A stretch of DNA of 64,000 bases from Lysobacterales bacterium (GTDB lineage Bacteria; Pseudomonadota; Gammaproteobacteria; Xanthomonadales; Xanthomonadaceae): assembly GCA_020442465.1 (NCBI GenBank), contig JAGRJY010000108.1:310001-374000 (forward strand). Direction: 5' to 3'. Positions within the stretch are counted from its first letter, which is position 1, and every line of letters begins with the position of its first letter. Position numbers and translations under genes: made by a program. Under the pieces are notes generated by a model that saw only the letters and a list, made by a program, of their open reading frames with translations, ran no database searches and was not told the DNA's origin. Shown here one piece after another: positions 8,608 through 17,158 of this stretch.

Positions 8608-10812
8608 ATGTCCAGCAAGCAGACCCGCGCAAAGTCCGCCGTCCGGCGCACTCGACGCAAGCCCTCTGGCCACGACGCCACCTCGACGACCGCGGTCGTC
8701 GACAGCGTGCTCGTCGAGCGCGCACCCGCGCGCCAGGCACCGAAGCAGGAGGGCGTCGACCTCAAGCATCCTTCGCTGTATCTGAATCGCGAGTTGTCCC
8801 AGCTCGAGTTCAATCGCCGCGTGCTGGCCCAGGCGATGGATGCCAGCCTGCCGCTGCTCGAGCGGCTGCGCTATCTGTGCATCTCCTGCACCAATCTCGA
8901 CGAGTTCTTCGAAATCCGCGCGGCGACCGTGCGCACCGCCATGGAGTTCGGCGGGCCGCTGCCTCCTGACGGGGTCACCCCGTCGGCGGCGCTCGATGCC
9001 ATTCACACACGCGCCAGCACGCTGGTGGAGGCGCAGTACCGGTTCTGGAACGAGACCCTTCGCCCGGAGCTGTCCGCGGCGGGCATCCGCATCCTGCCGC
9101 GTGAGGCATGGTCGGCGAAGATGCGGCGTTGGCTGCATGCCATGTTCACCGATGAGATTCTGCCGGTGCTCTCGCCGCTTGGGCTCGACCCGGCCCACCC
9201 TTTTCCGCGCATCCTCAACAAGTCGCTCAATGTGGTGGTGGTGCTGGAAGGGCGCGATGCATTCGGACGCTCCGGCGGCATGGCCATCGTGCGCGCGCCG
9301 AGATCCTTGCCGCGCATCATGCGCATTCCCCGCGAAGTCGGCGGCGGCGCCCATGACTTCGTGCTGCTGTCGGCCATTCTTTCCACGTTCGTCGACGAGA
9401 TGTTCCCCGGCATGCGCGTCAAGGGCGCGTACCAGTTCCGCGTCACCCGCAATTCGGAGCTCTTCGTCGACGAGGAGGAAGTCGAGAATCTCGCCCATGC
9501 GCTGAAGGACGAACTCGCGGGGCGCGGCTTCCGCCGTGCCGTACGGTTGGAAATCGCCGAGAACTGCCCGGCACCGATCGTGCGCACCCTGCTGCAGAAC
9601 TTCGACCTCCCGGAGAATGCGGTCTACCGGATCAACGGCCCGGTCAACCTCAACCGCGTCATCGCGGTCTACGACATGGCCGACCGGCCGGAGCTCAAGT
9701 TTCCCGGCTTCACCCCGCGCGTGGCACGGGTGTCGGCCGACGCGCCGTTCGAGGCGCTGCGCAAGCGCGACGTCCTGCTGCACCATCCCTTCGAGAGCTT
9801 CCAGACCGTCATCGACGTGGTGAAGGCCGCCGCGTACGACCCGGACGTCCTGGCGATCAAGCAGACGCTGTACCGCGCGGGCAGCGATTCTCCGCTGGTG
9901 GAGCACCTGATTGCCGCCGCGCGCCACGGCAAGGACGTCACCGTCGTCGTCGAGCTGCGCGCGCGTTTTGACGAGGAGGCGAACATCCGCCTCGCCGACC
10001 GCCTGCAGGAAGCCGGGGTGCAAGTCGTCTACGGCGTGGTCGGCTACAAGACCCACGCCAAGATGATGCTGATCGTGCGCCGCGAGCGTCAGGGACTGCG
10101 CCGGTACGTCCACCTCGGCACCGGCAACTACCACCCGGGTACCGCGAGGGCCTATACCGACATCGGGCTACTGACCAGCGATACCGACATCGCCACTGAC
10201 GTGCATCTGCTGTTCCAGCAGATGTCCGGCCTGTCGCAGGAGATCCGCCTCAAGCATCTGATGATGTCGCCGTTCACCCTGCACAAGAGCCTGCTCAAGT
10301 TGATCGAGAACGAGACAGCCGCCGCGCGCGCGGGCGAGCCTGCAGCCATCCGCGCGAAGATGAACGCGCTCAATGAGCCGACCGTCATCCGTGCGCTGTA
10401 CGAGGCCTCGCGGGCCGGCGTTCAGATCGACCTGATCGTGCGCGGCGCATGCTGCCTGCGACCCGGCGTGCCGGGCGTGTCGGAGAACATTCGTGTTCGA
10501 TCCGTCGTGGGCCGGTTCCTCGAGCACAGTCGCGTGTACTGGTTCCAGAATCGCGGCGAGCCTCGCGTGTTCTGTTCCAGCGCCGACTGGATGGAACGCA
10601 ACCTGCTCCGCCGCGTCGAGGCCTGCTTCCCGATCCTCGACCCGGATCTGCGCGACCGGGTCGTCGAGGAAGAAATCAACCTCTACCTCCAGGACAACAC
10701 GCAGTCGTGGCAGCTCGATTCCGGTGGCAACTACACCCGCGTGGAGCCGGAGGAAGACGGCATGCCGGTGTCGGCACAGAACACCCTGCTTGCGCGACTG
10801 AGTGCACAGTGA
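8608..10812 (+). CDS. ppk1: Polyphosphate kinase 1
   Basis: 734 residues. It polymerises the gamma phosphate of ATP into inorganic polyphosphate, reversibly. The first 50 residues are a basic, low-complexity extension (KQTRAKSAVRRTRRKPSG) not needed for the fold. The N domain starts at YLNRELSQLEFNRRVL, the usual Ppk1 opening. The catalytic histidines sit in GYKTHAKMMLIV and YVHLGTGNYHPGTA (positions equivalent to E. coli His435 and His454). The C-terminal phospholipase-D-like half ends in LYLQDNTQSWQL. It follows phoR by 99 bases and is followed by ppx after 30 bases, so ppk and ppx form an operon within the phosphate cluster. A -10-like TAGACT at 8569-8574 could serve a promoter of its own. 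Confidence 0.95.
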   Translation: MSSKQTRAKSAVRRTRRKPSGHDATSTTAVVDSVLVERAPARQAPKQEGVDLKHPSLYLNRELSQLEFNRRVLAQAMDASLPLLERLRYLCISCTNLDEFFEIRAATVRTAMEFGGPLPPDGVTPSAALDAIHTRASTLVEAQYRFWNETLRPELSAAGIRILPREAWSAKMRRWLHAMFTDEILPVLSPLGLDPAHPFPRILNKSLNVVVVLEGRDAFGRSGGMAIVRAPRSLPRIMRIPREVGGGAHDFVLLSAILSTFVDEMFPGMRVKGAYQFRVTRNSELFVDEEEVENLAHALKDELAGRGFRRAVRLEIAENCPAPIVRTLLQNFDLPENAVYRINGPVNLNRVIAVYDMADRPELKFPGFTPRVARVSADAPFEALRKRDVLLHHPFESFQTVIDVVKAAAYDPDVLAIKQTLYRAGSDSPLVEHLIAAARHGKDVTVVVELRARFDEEANIRLADRLQEAGVQVVYGVVGYKTHAKMMLIVRRERQGLRRYVHLGTGNYHPGTARAYTDIGLLTSDTDIATDVHLLFQQMSGLSQEIRLKHLMMSPFTLHKSLLKLIENETAAARAGEPAAIRAKMNALNEPTVIRALYEASRAGVQIDLIVRGACCLRPGVPGVSENIRVRSVVGRFLEHSRVYWFQNRGEPRVFCSSADWMERNLLRRVEACFPILDPDLRDRVVEEEINLYLQDNTQSWQLDSGGNYTRVEPEEDGMPVSAQNTLLARLSAQ

Positions 10813-10842
10813 TGCGAGTCCGATGCCCGCGAGGCTGCCGCG

Positions 10843-12348
10843 ATGCCTGATCGCCTGCAGGAAGGCGAACTGCTTGCCGCGGTCGATATCGGCTCGAACA
10901 GCTTTCACATGGTGGTGGCCCGCCACGTGCTGGGCCAGCTGCGGGTCGTCGATCGGCTGAAGGAAATGGTCAGGCTGGCGGCCGGGCTCGACGGTCGAGG
11001 CGGACTCTCGGCCGAGGCGAGTCGGCGCGCGATCGACTGCCTGGCCCGGCTAGGCCAGCGTGTGCGCGCTGTGCCGCCGCATCGGGTTCGCGCGGTCGCC
11101 ACCAACACCGTGCGCCAGCTGCGTGCACCACAGAATTTCCTCGTGCCGGCGCAGACGGCGCTGGGCCATCGCATCGAGGTGGTGGCCGGCCGCGAAGAAG
11201 CCCGCCTGATCTATCTCGGCGTGGCGCAGGGTCACCCGCCCACCCGAAAGCGCCGGCTGGTGATCGACATCGGTGGCGGATCGACCGAGTTCATCGTCGG
11301 CCAGGGATTCGAACCGATCGAGCGCGAGAGCATGCAGATGGGCTGCGTCGCGTCCACCCGGCGATTCTTTTCCAAGGCGATCTCCAAACGACGCTGGAAG
11401 GACGCACTGACCGAGGTGTCGGCCGAGTTCCAGCAGTTCTCCGCGGCCTACAAGTCCATCGGTTGGCAGGAAACGCTGGGCTCGTCCGGCACGATCAAGG
11501 CGATCGGCGAGGTGCTGGCGGCGATGAAGCTGACTCGCGGCGCGATCACCGACAGCGGGCTCGAACAGTTGCGCGACCGGATGCTGCAGGCCGACAGCAT
11601 CGCCGACATCCAGCTGCCGGGACTGTCCGAGGAGCGCCAGCCGGTCATCGCCGGCGGCGTGCTGGTGCTGGAGGCTGCGTTTCGCGAACTGGGGCTGACG
11701 CGCATGCAGGTCTCTGAAACCGCGATGCGCGAGGGCATCCTTCACGACATGCTGGGCCGCGCCAGCCAGCGCGACTCGCGCGACCTGTCGATCGACGCGT
11801 TGGCAAGCCGCTACGGCGTCGATCGCGCCCAGGCGGCGCGCGTGGAATCCACCGCACTCGACCTGTTCGACCAGATCGCCGAAGCGTGGGAGCTGGACGC
11901 CGACTACGACCGACCGCTGCTCGGCTGGGCCAGCCGGGTGCACGAGATTGGCCTCTCCATCGCGCACAGCCAGCATCAGACGCACGGCGCCTACCTGTTG
12001 CGACATTCCGACATTGCCGGCTTCTCGACCCAGGAGCAGGCGATTCTTGCCGCACTCGTGCGCAACCAGCGTCGCGGAATCCATCGCGGCGTGCTCAGCG
12101 ACATCGGCGAACCCGAAGCCACACGATGCCTGCGCTGCACGTTGCTGATCCGGCTGGCGGTGATGCTGCATCGCAGTCACGACCCGCAACCGCTGCCGAA
12201 ACTGATGCTGCGCGCGACGCCACGTGGATTCAGCGTCGAGGTGGCGCGCAGCTGGCTGGCGCAGCACCCGTTGACACGCTCCGACCTGGACGCTGAAACC
12301 GAGCACCTCGCCGATCTCGGCGTCGTGCTCGAGGTCATCGAAAACTAG
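10843..12348 (+). CDS. ppx: Exopolyphosphatase (Ppx/GppA family)
   Basis: 501 residues, the length of gammaproteobacterial Ppx. It releases terminal phosphates from polyphosphate; related GppA also hydrolyses pppGpp. The ASKHA-fold phosphate loops are AAVDIGSNSFHMVVAR near residue 11 and VIDIGGGSTEFIVG near 140. The C-terminal half has the HD-like helical domain (WASRVHEIGLSIAHS, GAYLLRHSDIAGFS) typical of long Ppx proteins. ATG at 10843 opens on the conserved core. Its placement right after ppk makes Ppx rather than GppA the better call. Confidence 0.93.
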   Translation: MPDRLQEGELLAAVDIGSNSFHMVVARHVLGQLRVVDRLKEMVRLAAGLDGRGGLSAEASRRAIDCLARLGQRVRAVPPHRVRAVATNTVRQLRAPQNFLVPAQTALGHRIEVVAGREEARLIYLGVAQGHPPTRKRRLVIDIGGGSTEFIVGQGFEPIERESMQMGCVASTRRFFSKAISKRRWKDALTEVSAEFQQFSAAYKSIGWQETLGSSGTIKAIGEVLAAMKLTRGAITDSGLEQLRDRMLQADSIADIQLPGLSEERQPVIAGGVLVLEAAFRELGLTRMQVSETAMREGILHDMLGRASQRDSRDLSIDALASRYGVDRAQAARVESTALDLFDQIAEAWELDADYDRPLLGWASRVHEIGLSIAHSQHQTHGAYLLRHSDIAGFSTQEQAILAALVRNQRRGIHRGVLSDIGEPEATRCLRCTLLIRLAVMLHRSHDPQPLPKLMLRATPRGFSVEVARSWLAQHPLTRSDLDAETEHLADLGVVLEVIEN

Positions 12349-12369
12349 CCGGCAATCAGGGGGGCCGGG

Positions 12370-12795
12370 ATGAGCAATCGCCTCTACGCCGCTGTGCTCG
12401 CCACCTTCGCGCTGCTGTTCCTCGGCAACGGCATCGGTCTCTACAACACCTTCGCCTGGTTCCGTGATCTCGCGCCGAACGGTGAAGTGCTTCCTGCTTC
12501 GTTTGCGTGGGCAATCTCGCTCATCGTCCTGCGCATGATCGTCTGCGCCGTGTCGATGGGCATACTGGTGGTCGCCAAGGGTCGAAGAACGGCGCTCGTT
12601 GCATCCATCGCCGGGGTGTCCACGCTGCTGCTGATCGCACTGGTCAATGCGATTCCACTGCTGCGCGTCATGCGCGTGGCCGATGTGCCCGTCCTGACCA
12701 CCGTCCTGCCGTTCGTGGCCATCGTGCTGTGGCTGTCGTTCTTGCTGTGGCAGCTGACCTCGAACTACGCACTCGAGCGGACCGACAGCGCCTGA
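12370..12795 (+). CDS. Small four-helix membrane protein of unknown function
   Basis: 141 residues with four hydrophobic segments near residues 7-27, 44-67, 73-95 and 104-128, separated by short charged loops (AKGRRTA, LRVMRVAD). I do not recognise a family. It begins 21 bases after the ppx stop, preceded by a purine-rich GGGGCCGGG, and is followed by the convergent Pit gene, so it is probably the last gene of the ppk-ppx transcription unit. Location suggests, but does not show, a link with phosphate or polyphosphate metabolism. Confidence 0.7.
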   Translation: MSNRLYAAVLATFALLFLGNGIGLYNTFAWFRDLAPNGEVLPASFAWAISLIVLRMIVCAVSMGILVVAKGRRTALVASIAGVSTLLLIALVNAIPLLRVMRVADVPVLTTVLPFVAIVLWLSFLLWQLTSNYALERTDSA

Positions 12796-13043
12796 GCGGA
12801 TGTTTGCCGCGCTGACGTGGGGCTTCCGTCGGTGCACGTGGCGCGCGCACGCACCCCACCTCCGGGCGGCAGTTTCGAATCCGGTCGACCCCCTCGAAGG
12901 GCGCTGCGTGCGCACTGCCCGCAGCCGCTTGGCACGATTGACTCAAGTCCGATCGCGGGCAGTGCTCAAGCGGCCTGGTGCGCACCGCGCGTCCCGCCGC
13001 ACCGGCAGCGGGTACGCACCCGATCAGAACTGTCGCGCGGCGG

Positions 13044-14648
13044 TCAGGGGATCAGCATGCCGCGGATGGTGAAGTACAACACCGCGGCGATCGCACCGGA
13101 GGCCGGCACCGTGATGACCCAGGCCGCCGCGATGCGCAACACGAGCGAACGCTTGACCAGCTCCTTGCGATGCGCCCGACGCAGCGTCTTGCGCTCCGCC
13201 TTCTCGAAGTGCTCGGGGCCGGTCGCAGTCTTGTAGCGCTGCTTCAGCTCGCGCAGCAGGCCGCTGCGCTCGGAAATCTTCGCGGCCTCGAACTTGACCA
13301 TGAAGGCATCGAGGGCGGCGCGATCATCGGCAGGATGATGCGCCTTGATGTCGTCGAGAATCCGCCCCCAGTTGGTCTTCAGGTACTCGCGCAGAAAACC
13401 GACGCCGAACACCGCGCCCACGGCCACGTGGGTAGTGCTGACAGGAAGACCGAGCTGGCTGGCGAGGATCACGGTCAGCGTCGCCGCCATGGCGATGCAG
13501 TACGCACGCATCGGGTCGAGTTCGGTGATCTCGGAGCCCACGGTGCGGATCACGCGCGGGCCGTAGAGCGCCAGACCGATCGAGATGCCGATCGCACCGA
13601 CCACCATGACCCACAGCGGAATCTGCGCCTTGCCGACAACCTGCCCTCCGCCCGCGACCACATCGACGATCGCGGCCAGCGGCCCGATGGCGTTCGCCAC
13701 GTCATTCGAGCCATGGGCAAAACTGAGCAGCGCTGCGGCGAAGATGAGCGGCACGGTGAAGAGCTGGTTGATTCCCCGCTTGCCTTCCTTGAGGCGCTCC
13801 TCCCGGCTCGCAATGTGCTGGCGAACCAGAAACCAGACCATCATCGCAGCGACCATGCCCGCGGCCAGCGCCCCCACCACACCCACCGTGAGAATCTTGC
13901 TCAGGCCCTTGAGGATCAGGTAGGTCACGAATGCCCACGCCATCAGCCCCACCAAGAACGGAACATGCGTGCGTGCGGCGCGCACCATGTCCTGCTGGTA
14001 GGTGATGGTGCGTTTGATCAGGTACAGGAAGAACGCCGCGATCGCGGCGCCCATGAGCGGCGAGATCACCCAGCTCGCCGAGATGCCGATCATCTTGTTC
14101 CAGTTGACGACGTCGGCGCCGGCGGCAGCCATACCCGCACCGAGCACGCCGCCGACGATCGAATGGGTGGTGGAAATCGGCGCACCGACGGCCGTGGCAA
14201 TGTTCAACCAGATTGCTGCCGCGAGCAGCGCCGCCATCATCAGCCACACGAAGGTGTGCGGTTCGGACACCAGTTCGGGCTTGATGATGCCGCTACGAAT
14301 GGTGTCGACCACATCGCCACCGGCGACCAGGGCACCGGCTGCTTCGAAAATCGCGGCGATCACCAGCGCCCATCCCAGGGTAAGCACCTGCGAACCGACG
14401 GCCGGACCGACGTTGTTGGCCACGTCATTGGCACCGATGTTCATCGCCATGTAGGCGCCGAAACCGGCCGCGACCGCGATCAACATCACGCCGCTGCCGT
14501 CGCCGCGCCACAGGGCGTACAGCACGGTTGCCGCCACGAACAGCAGACCCAGGGCGATGCGAACGAGATGCCCCCCGAGGCTGATGCTCTCTGCGGGAAG
14601 CGCGCTCGGTGCCGGCGTGGATTCGGTGGGACTGGAGGATGGGCTCAT
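13044..14648 (-). CDS. pit: Inorganic phosphate transporter, Pit family
   Basis: 534 residues, an integral inner-membrane protein with about ten hydrophobic segments. Pit proteins import metal-phosphate with protons at low affinity. The duplicated PHO4 signature is present in both halves: NIGANDVANNVGPAVGS near residue 75 and HGSNDVANAIGPLAAI near 320. A central hydrophilic loop with basic residues precedes the second half, and the C-terminal region before the last helix is charged (residues about 430-500, FMVKFEAAKISERSG). The N-terminal 25 residues are Ser/Pro-rich. It faces ppk-ppx and completes the phosphate cluster. Confidence 0.92.
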   Translation of the reverse strand: MSPSSSPTESTPAPSALPAESISLGGHLVRIALGLLFVAATVLYALWRGDGSGVMLIAVAAGFGAYMAMNIGANDVANNVGPAVGSQVLTLGWALVIAAIFEAAGALVAGGDVVDTIRSGIIKPELVSEPHTFVWLMMAALLAAAIWLNIATAVGAPISTTHSIVGGVLGAGMAAAGADVVNWNKMIGISASWVISPLMGAAIAAFFLYLIKRTITYQQDMVRAARTHVPFLVGLMAWAFVTYLILKGLSKILTVGVVGALAAGMVAAMMVWFLVRQHIASREERLKEGKRGINQLFTVPLIFAAALLSFAHGSNDVANAIGPLAAIVDVVAGGGQVVGKAQIPLWVMVVGAIGISIGLALYGPRVIRTVGSEITELDPMRAYCIAMAATLTVILASQLGLPVSTTHVAVGAVFGVGFLREYLKTNWGRILDDIKAHHPADDRAALDAFMVKFEAAKISERSGLLRELKQRYKTATGPEHFEKAERKTLRRAHRKELVKRSLVLRIAAAWVITVPASGAIAAVLYFTIRGMLIP

Positions 14649-14930
14649 GCGACGTCCAGATAGCGGGAATTGCTCTCGGGATCATCAGCATCTCGACACC
14701 ACGGCGCCGCGACACTCCCCCCGGAAGCGCCGAATGATAACCGCTGAATGTCGCGATCTGACGACAGCAGTGCATCCGCCTTGCGATGGGCTGCACGGGA
14801 GTGGCTGACTGACACGACTGACGCAGAACGTGTGCGCCACTCAGACCGACTTCAAGCCTGGGTTTCGCGGTGCGTCCGCGTGACCTGCCCCAGTGCGCTG
14901 CACGGCGTCCGAGATCGTTGATCAGCGTGC
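14649..14930. other. Non-coding stretch between pit and the blaI promoter
   Basis: With the operator region to 14982 this is the 334-base gap between the divergent pit and blaI genes. I see no coding frame, repeat or RNA in 14649-14930. On the minus strand, TATCAT (reverse of 14734-14739) could be the -10 of pit. The regulatory content next to blaI is listed separately. Confidence 0.5.
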
Positions 14931-14982
14931 TTGACAGATTCGATTACACATGTAATTGTCGCTTCAAATTACAGGTGTAATC
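14931..14982 (+). promoter_or_regulatory. blaI promoter with two BlaI/MecI-type operators
   Basis: A perfect -35 TTGACA is at 14931-14936. Two dyads follow: ATTACA-CA-TGTAAT at 14943-14956 and ATTACA-GG-TGTAAT at 14968-14981, with identical arms and centres 25 bp apart. They match the TACA/TGTA core of BlaI and MecI operators. TGTAAT of the first operator resembles a -10 element, although the 14-bp spacer is short. The second operator covers the ribosome-binding sequence AGGTG (14973-14977) and ends one base before the ATG at 14983, so repressor binding would block transcription at two places. Confidence 0.85.
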
Positions 14983-15354
14983 ATGATTGCGATCAGTGAA
15001 GCCGAAAGCCGTGTGATGGGTGTGCTGTGGGCTCGGGGCGCCAGCACGGCCGATGAAGTCTTCGCCGAATTGGGCGCCGCGGAAGGCTGGCAGGAGGCCA
15101 CCGTGAAGACGCTGCTGAATCGCCTGCTGAAGAAGGGCGCAGTCAGCGCGGAGTCCGAAGGGCGTCGCTATCGCTATGCCCCGACGCTGCGGCAATCCGA
15201 CTGGGTTCTCGAGGAATCCAGCAGCCTCATCGACCGCCTGTTCAACGGCCGCGTGGCACCGCTGGTGGCACACTTCAGCCAGCACGGCCGGCTCAGCCAG
15301 TCCGACGTCGACGAGCTGCGCCGGCTGATCGCGGAGATCGACGGCGATGCATGA
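14983..15354 (+). CDS. blaI: BlaI/MecI/CopY-family transcriptional repressor
   Basis: 123 residues from the ATG at 14983, the normal length. The N-terminal winged helix runs from ISEAESRVMGVLWARG through WQEATVKTLLNRLLKKG (recognition helix) to RYRYAPTL, and the C-terminal helices (LIDRLFNG, DVDELRRLIAEID) form the dimer interface. Repressors of this family bind TACA/TGTA dyads and are inactivated when an M56 sensor protease is activated. Two such dyads lie directly upstream, implying autoregulation. It overlaps the M56 gene by 8 bases. An upstream TTG at 14956 is in frame but lies inside the operator and adds non-family residues. Confidence 0.92.
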   Translation: MIAISEAESRVMGVLWARGASTADEVFAELGAAEGWQEATVKTLLNRLLKKGAVSAESEGRRYRYAPTLRQSDWVLEESSSLIDRLFNGRVAPLVAHFSQHGRLSQSDVDELRRLIAEIDGDA

Positions 15355-16969
15355 TGCGCTCTACGCCCTGCTCGAACTCAACCTCGCTGCCGCCTTCGCC
15401 ATCGTGGTGGTCGCGCTGCTGCGCACGCGTTTGCGATCCCGATTCGGCGCGGGGGCGGCGCTGGGACTGTGGCTGCTGGTACCCGCGGCCATGCTCGCCA
15501 CGCTCATCCCGCCGCGCCGCGTCGTCATCGAGGTCGCCACTGCACATGCCACCGCGTTCGTCGGCGGCCAGCCGCCTTCACTGCCGCCCTCCGCGGGCGT
15601 GGCATCGCTGTGGGTGTTCCTGGGTGGTGTGTACGCGCTGGGCGTCGCCATCGTGCTGCTGCGCGCTCTGCGGCAACAGCACCGCTTTCAACACACGCTC
15701 GGATCGCTGTCCGTCTGGCGCGGCCGAATCCTCCGGTCTACCCAACCCGGATCCAGCCCGGTGGTGCTCAGGCCGTGGCGGCCGGTCATCGTGCTGCCCA
15801 GCGACTTTCGCAGCCGGTTCGACATCCATCAGCAGCGCTGGATGCTCGCCCACGAGCGCAGTCATCTCCGCCGCGGCGACCTGTGGATCCAGGTCCTCGC
15901 AACCTTATTGCGCGCACTGTGCTGGTTCAATCCGCTGGTGCACTGGGCCGAAACGCAGTGCCGGCGCGATCTTGAGCTGGCTGCCGATGCCGACGTGATC
16001 CGTCGTTTCCCGCAGGCGCGCCGGCGCTATGCGGAAGCGCTTCTGAATGTGCAGCTGGCCGCTCCTGGACTGCCGGTCGGCTGCCTGTGGCAGTCCAGCC
16101 ACCCTTTGAAGGAACGCATCATGATGTTGAGCAGAGCTCCTACTCCTTTGCGCCACCCTGCCATCGCACCACTGCTGACAGGCACCCTTGCGGTCCTGGT
16201 CGGCGGCCTCAGCTGGGCCGGACAGCCGGGACAGCCGTCGATGCAGACGGCGGATCAGTCCGCGCAGCAGCCCACCCACAGCGCCACACTCACGCTCACC
16301 TACGGCGATGAGGTGACCCACCCGGAAGTTCATTTCCGCGACGAGGCGCGCATCGCCGCGGAGCTGGGCAGCGACGACCGGGCCGTCACCGTCGAACTCC
16401 AGCTTGATCGGCAGGGCAGCGGATTCCGTCTGCGTTCGGCGATCAGCCGCCAGGGATCCACCGTTGCCGCCCAGCGCTTCGACTTCGAACAGAACACCCG
16501 GTTCAACCAGGTCGTGACGATCGATGGCCTCGACGCATCCGTGCTGATCGAGGGCATCGTCGCGCCCCTGCCACGCGCCGAGGTGCTGCCCAGTTCGGGC
16601 GGAACGGAAGGCGCATCCCTCGGAAGATCGGCCGCCGAGGAATCTTCCGACCCCAAACCGATCCATCAGCCTGCGCCGGCCTACCCGTCTGACGCCGAGG
16701 CCGAAGGACTGGCTGGCAAGGTGGTCATCGAGGTATCGATCGACCGCGAAGGTCGCGTCAGCCGTGCGAAGGTGCACACCTCGTCGGGGCACCGGTCTCT
16801 CGATGCGGCGGCCAGGGACAGCGTGTCTTCGTGGATCTTTGCGCCGGCGCGACGCGATGGCGTTGCGATTCCCGCTCAGGTCGTGGTGCCGATCTGTTTT
16901 TCCCTGTCGGACGGCGACGACGTCGGATGCACGGTCGCCGATCCACCGCAGCGATCGATCACGATCTGA
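15347..16969 (+). CDS. M56 family (BlaR1-like) membrane metallopeptidase fused to a TonB C-terminal domain
   Basis: 540 residues. Three or four membrane segments (LLELNLAAAFAIVVVALL, GLWLLVPAAMLATLI, LWVFLGGVYALGVAIVLL near residues 7-110, and TGTLAVLVGGLSWAG near 280) surround the M56 zinc site HERSH at residues 169-173, with the supporting ELAADADVI near 208. The region after residue 300 is periplasmic, and residues about 430-515 form a TonB-type domain (PAYPSDAEAEGLAGKVVIEV, SLDAAARDSVSSWIFAPA). There is no beta-lactam-binding transpeptidase domain, so the signal is unknown. It overlaps blaI and should cleave or inactivate BlaI, but the TonB fusion suggests it also senses or contacts envelope components. 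Confidence 0.85.
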   Translation: MHDALYALLELNLAAAFAIVVVALLRTRLRSRFGAGAALGLWLLVPAAMLATLIPPRRVVIEVATAHATAFVGGQPPSLPPSAGVASLWVFLGGVYALGVAIVLLRALRQQHRFQHTLGSLSVWRGRILRSTQPGSSPVVLRPWRPVIVLPSDFRSRFDIHQQRWMLAHERSHLRRGDLWIQVLATLLRALCWFNPLVHWAETQCRRDLELAADADVIRRFPQARRRYAEALLNVQLAAPGLPVGCLWQSSHPLKERIMMLSRAPTPLRHPAIAPLLTGTLAVLVGGLSWAGQPGQPSMQTADQSAQQPTHSATLTLTYGDEVTHPEVHFRDEARIAAELGSDDRAVTVELQLDRQGSGFRLRSAISRQGSTVAAQRFDFEQNTRFNQVVTIDGLDASVLIEGIVAPLPRAEVLPSSGGTEGASLGRSAAEESSDPKPIHQPAPAYPSDAEAEGLAGKVVIEVSIDREGRVSRAKVHTSSGHRSLDAAARDSVSSWIFAPARRDGVAIPAQVVVPICFSLSDGDDVGCTVADPPQRSITI

Positions 16970-16976
16970 TCACCCT

Positions 16977-17008
16977 GCGCGCCGGCTGCCATGCAAGGCC
17001 CGGCGCGC
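16977..17008 (+). terminator. GC-rich hairpin after the blaI-M56 operon
   Basis: GCGCGCCGG and CCGGCGCGC form a 9-bp stem with a 14-base loop, beginning 8 bases after the stop codon. No T run follows, so it is a candidate terminator or 3'-end stabiliser only. Confidence 0.45.
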
Positions 17009-17158
17009 GGCTCGTGCCACGCCAGGGAAACGATGGCGCGCCGCGACCATGGTTTCGCGTCCCATGATGCGGCCGTGGACGCAGTCATCTGAGCGCAACC
17101 AAATCGTCGCCTGACTTGCATAGAGGCGACGCAGACTTCGGCAAACCGGAGTCTGCCC

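Noticed and set aside
7999..10134. A 711-residue minus-strand open frame under phoR and ppk
   Set aside because: Shadow of the coding strand; no signal, domain or promoter.
11050..12915. A 621-residue minus-strand open frame opposite ppx
   Set aside because: Antisense shadow of ppx with no supported start or domain.
12978..14663. A 561-residue plus-strand open frame opposite pit
   Set aside because: It mirrors the pit gene; the PHO4 signature and membrane segments on the minus strand are decisive.
14649..14830. A Pho box upstream of pit
   Set aside because: Only one good half (CTGTCGT on the minus strand) with a poor partner; not enough to call.
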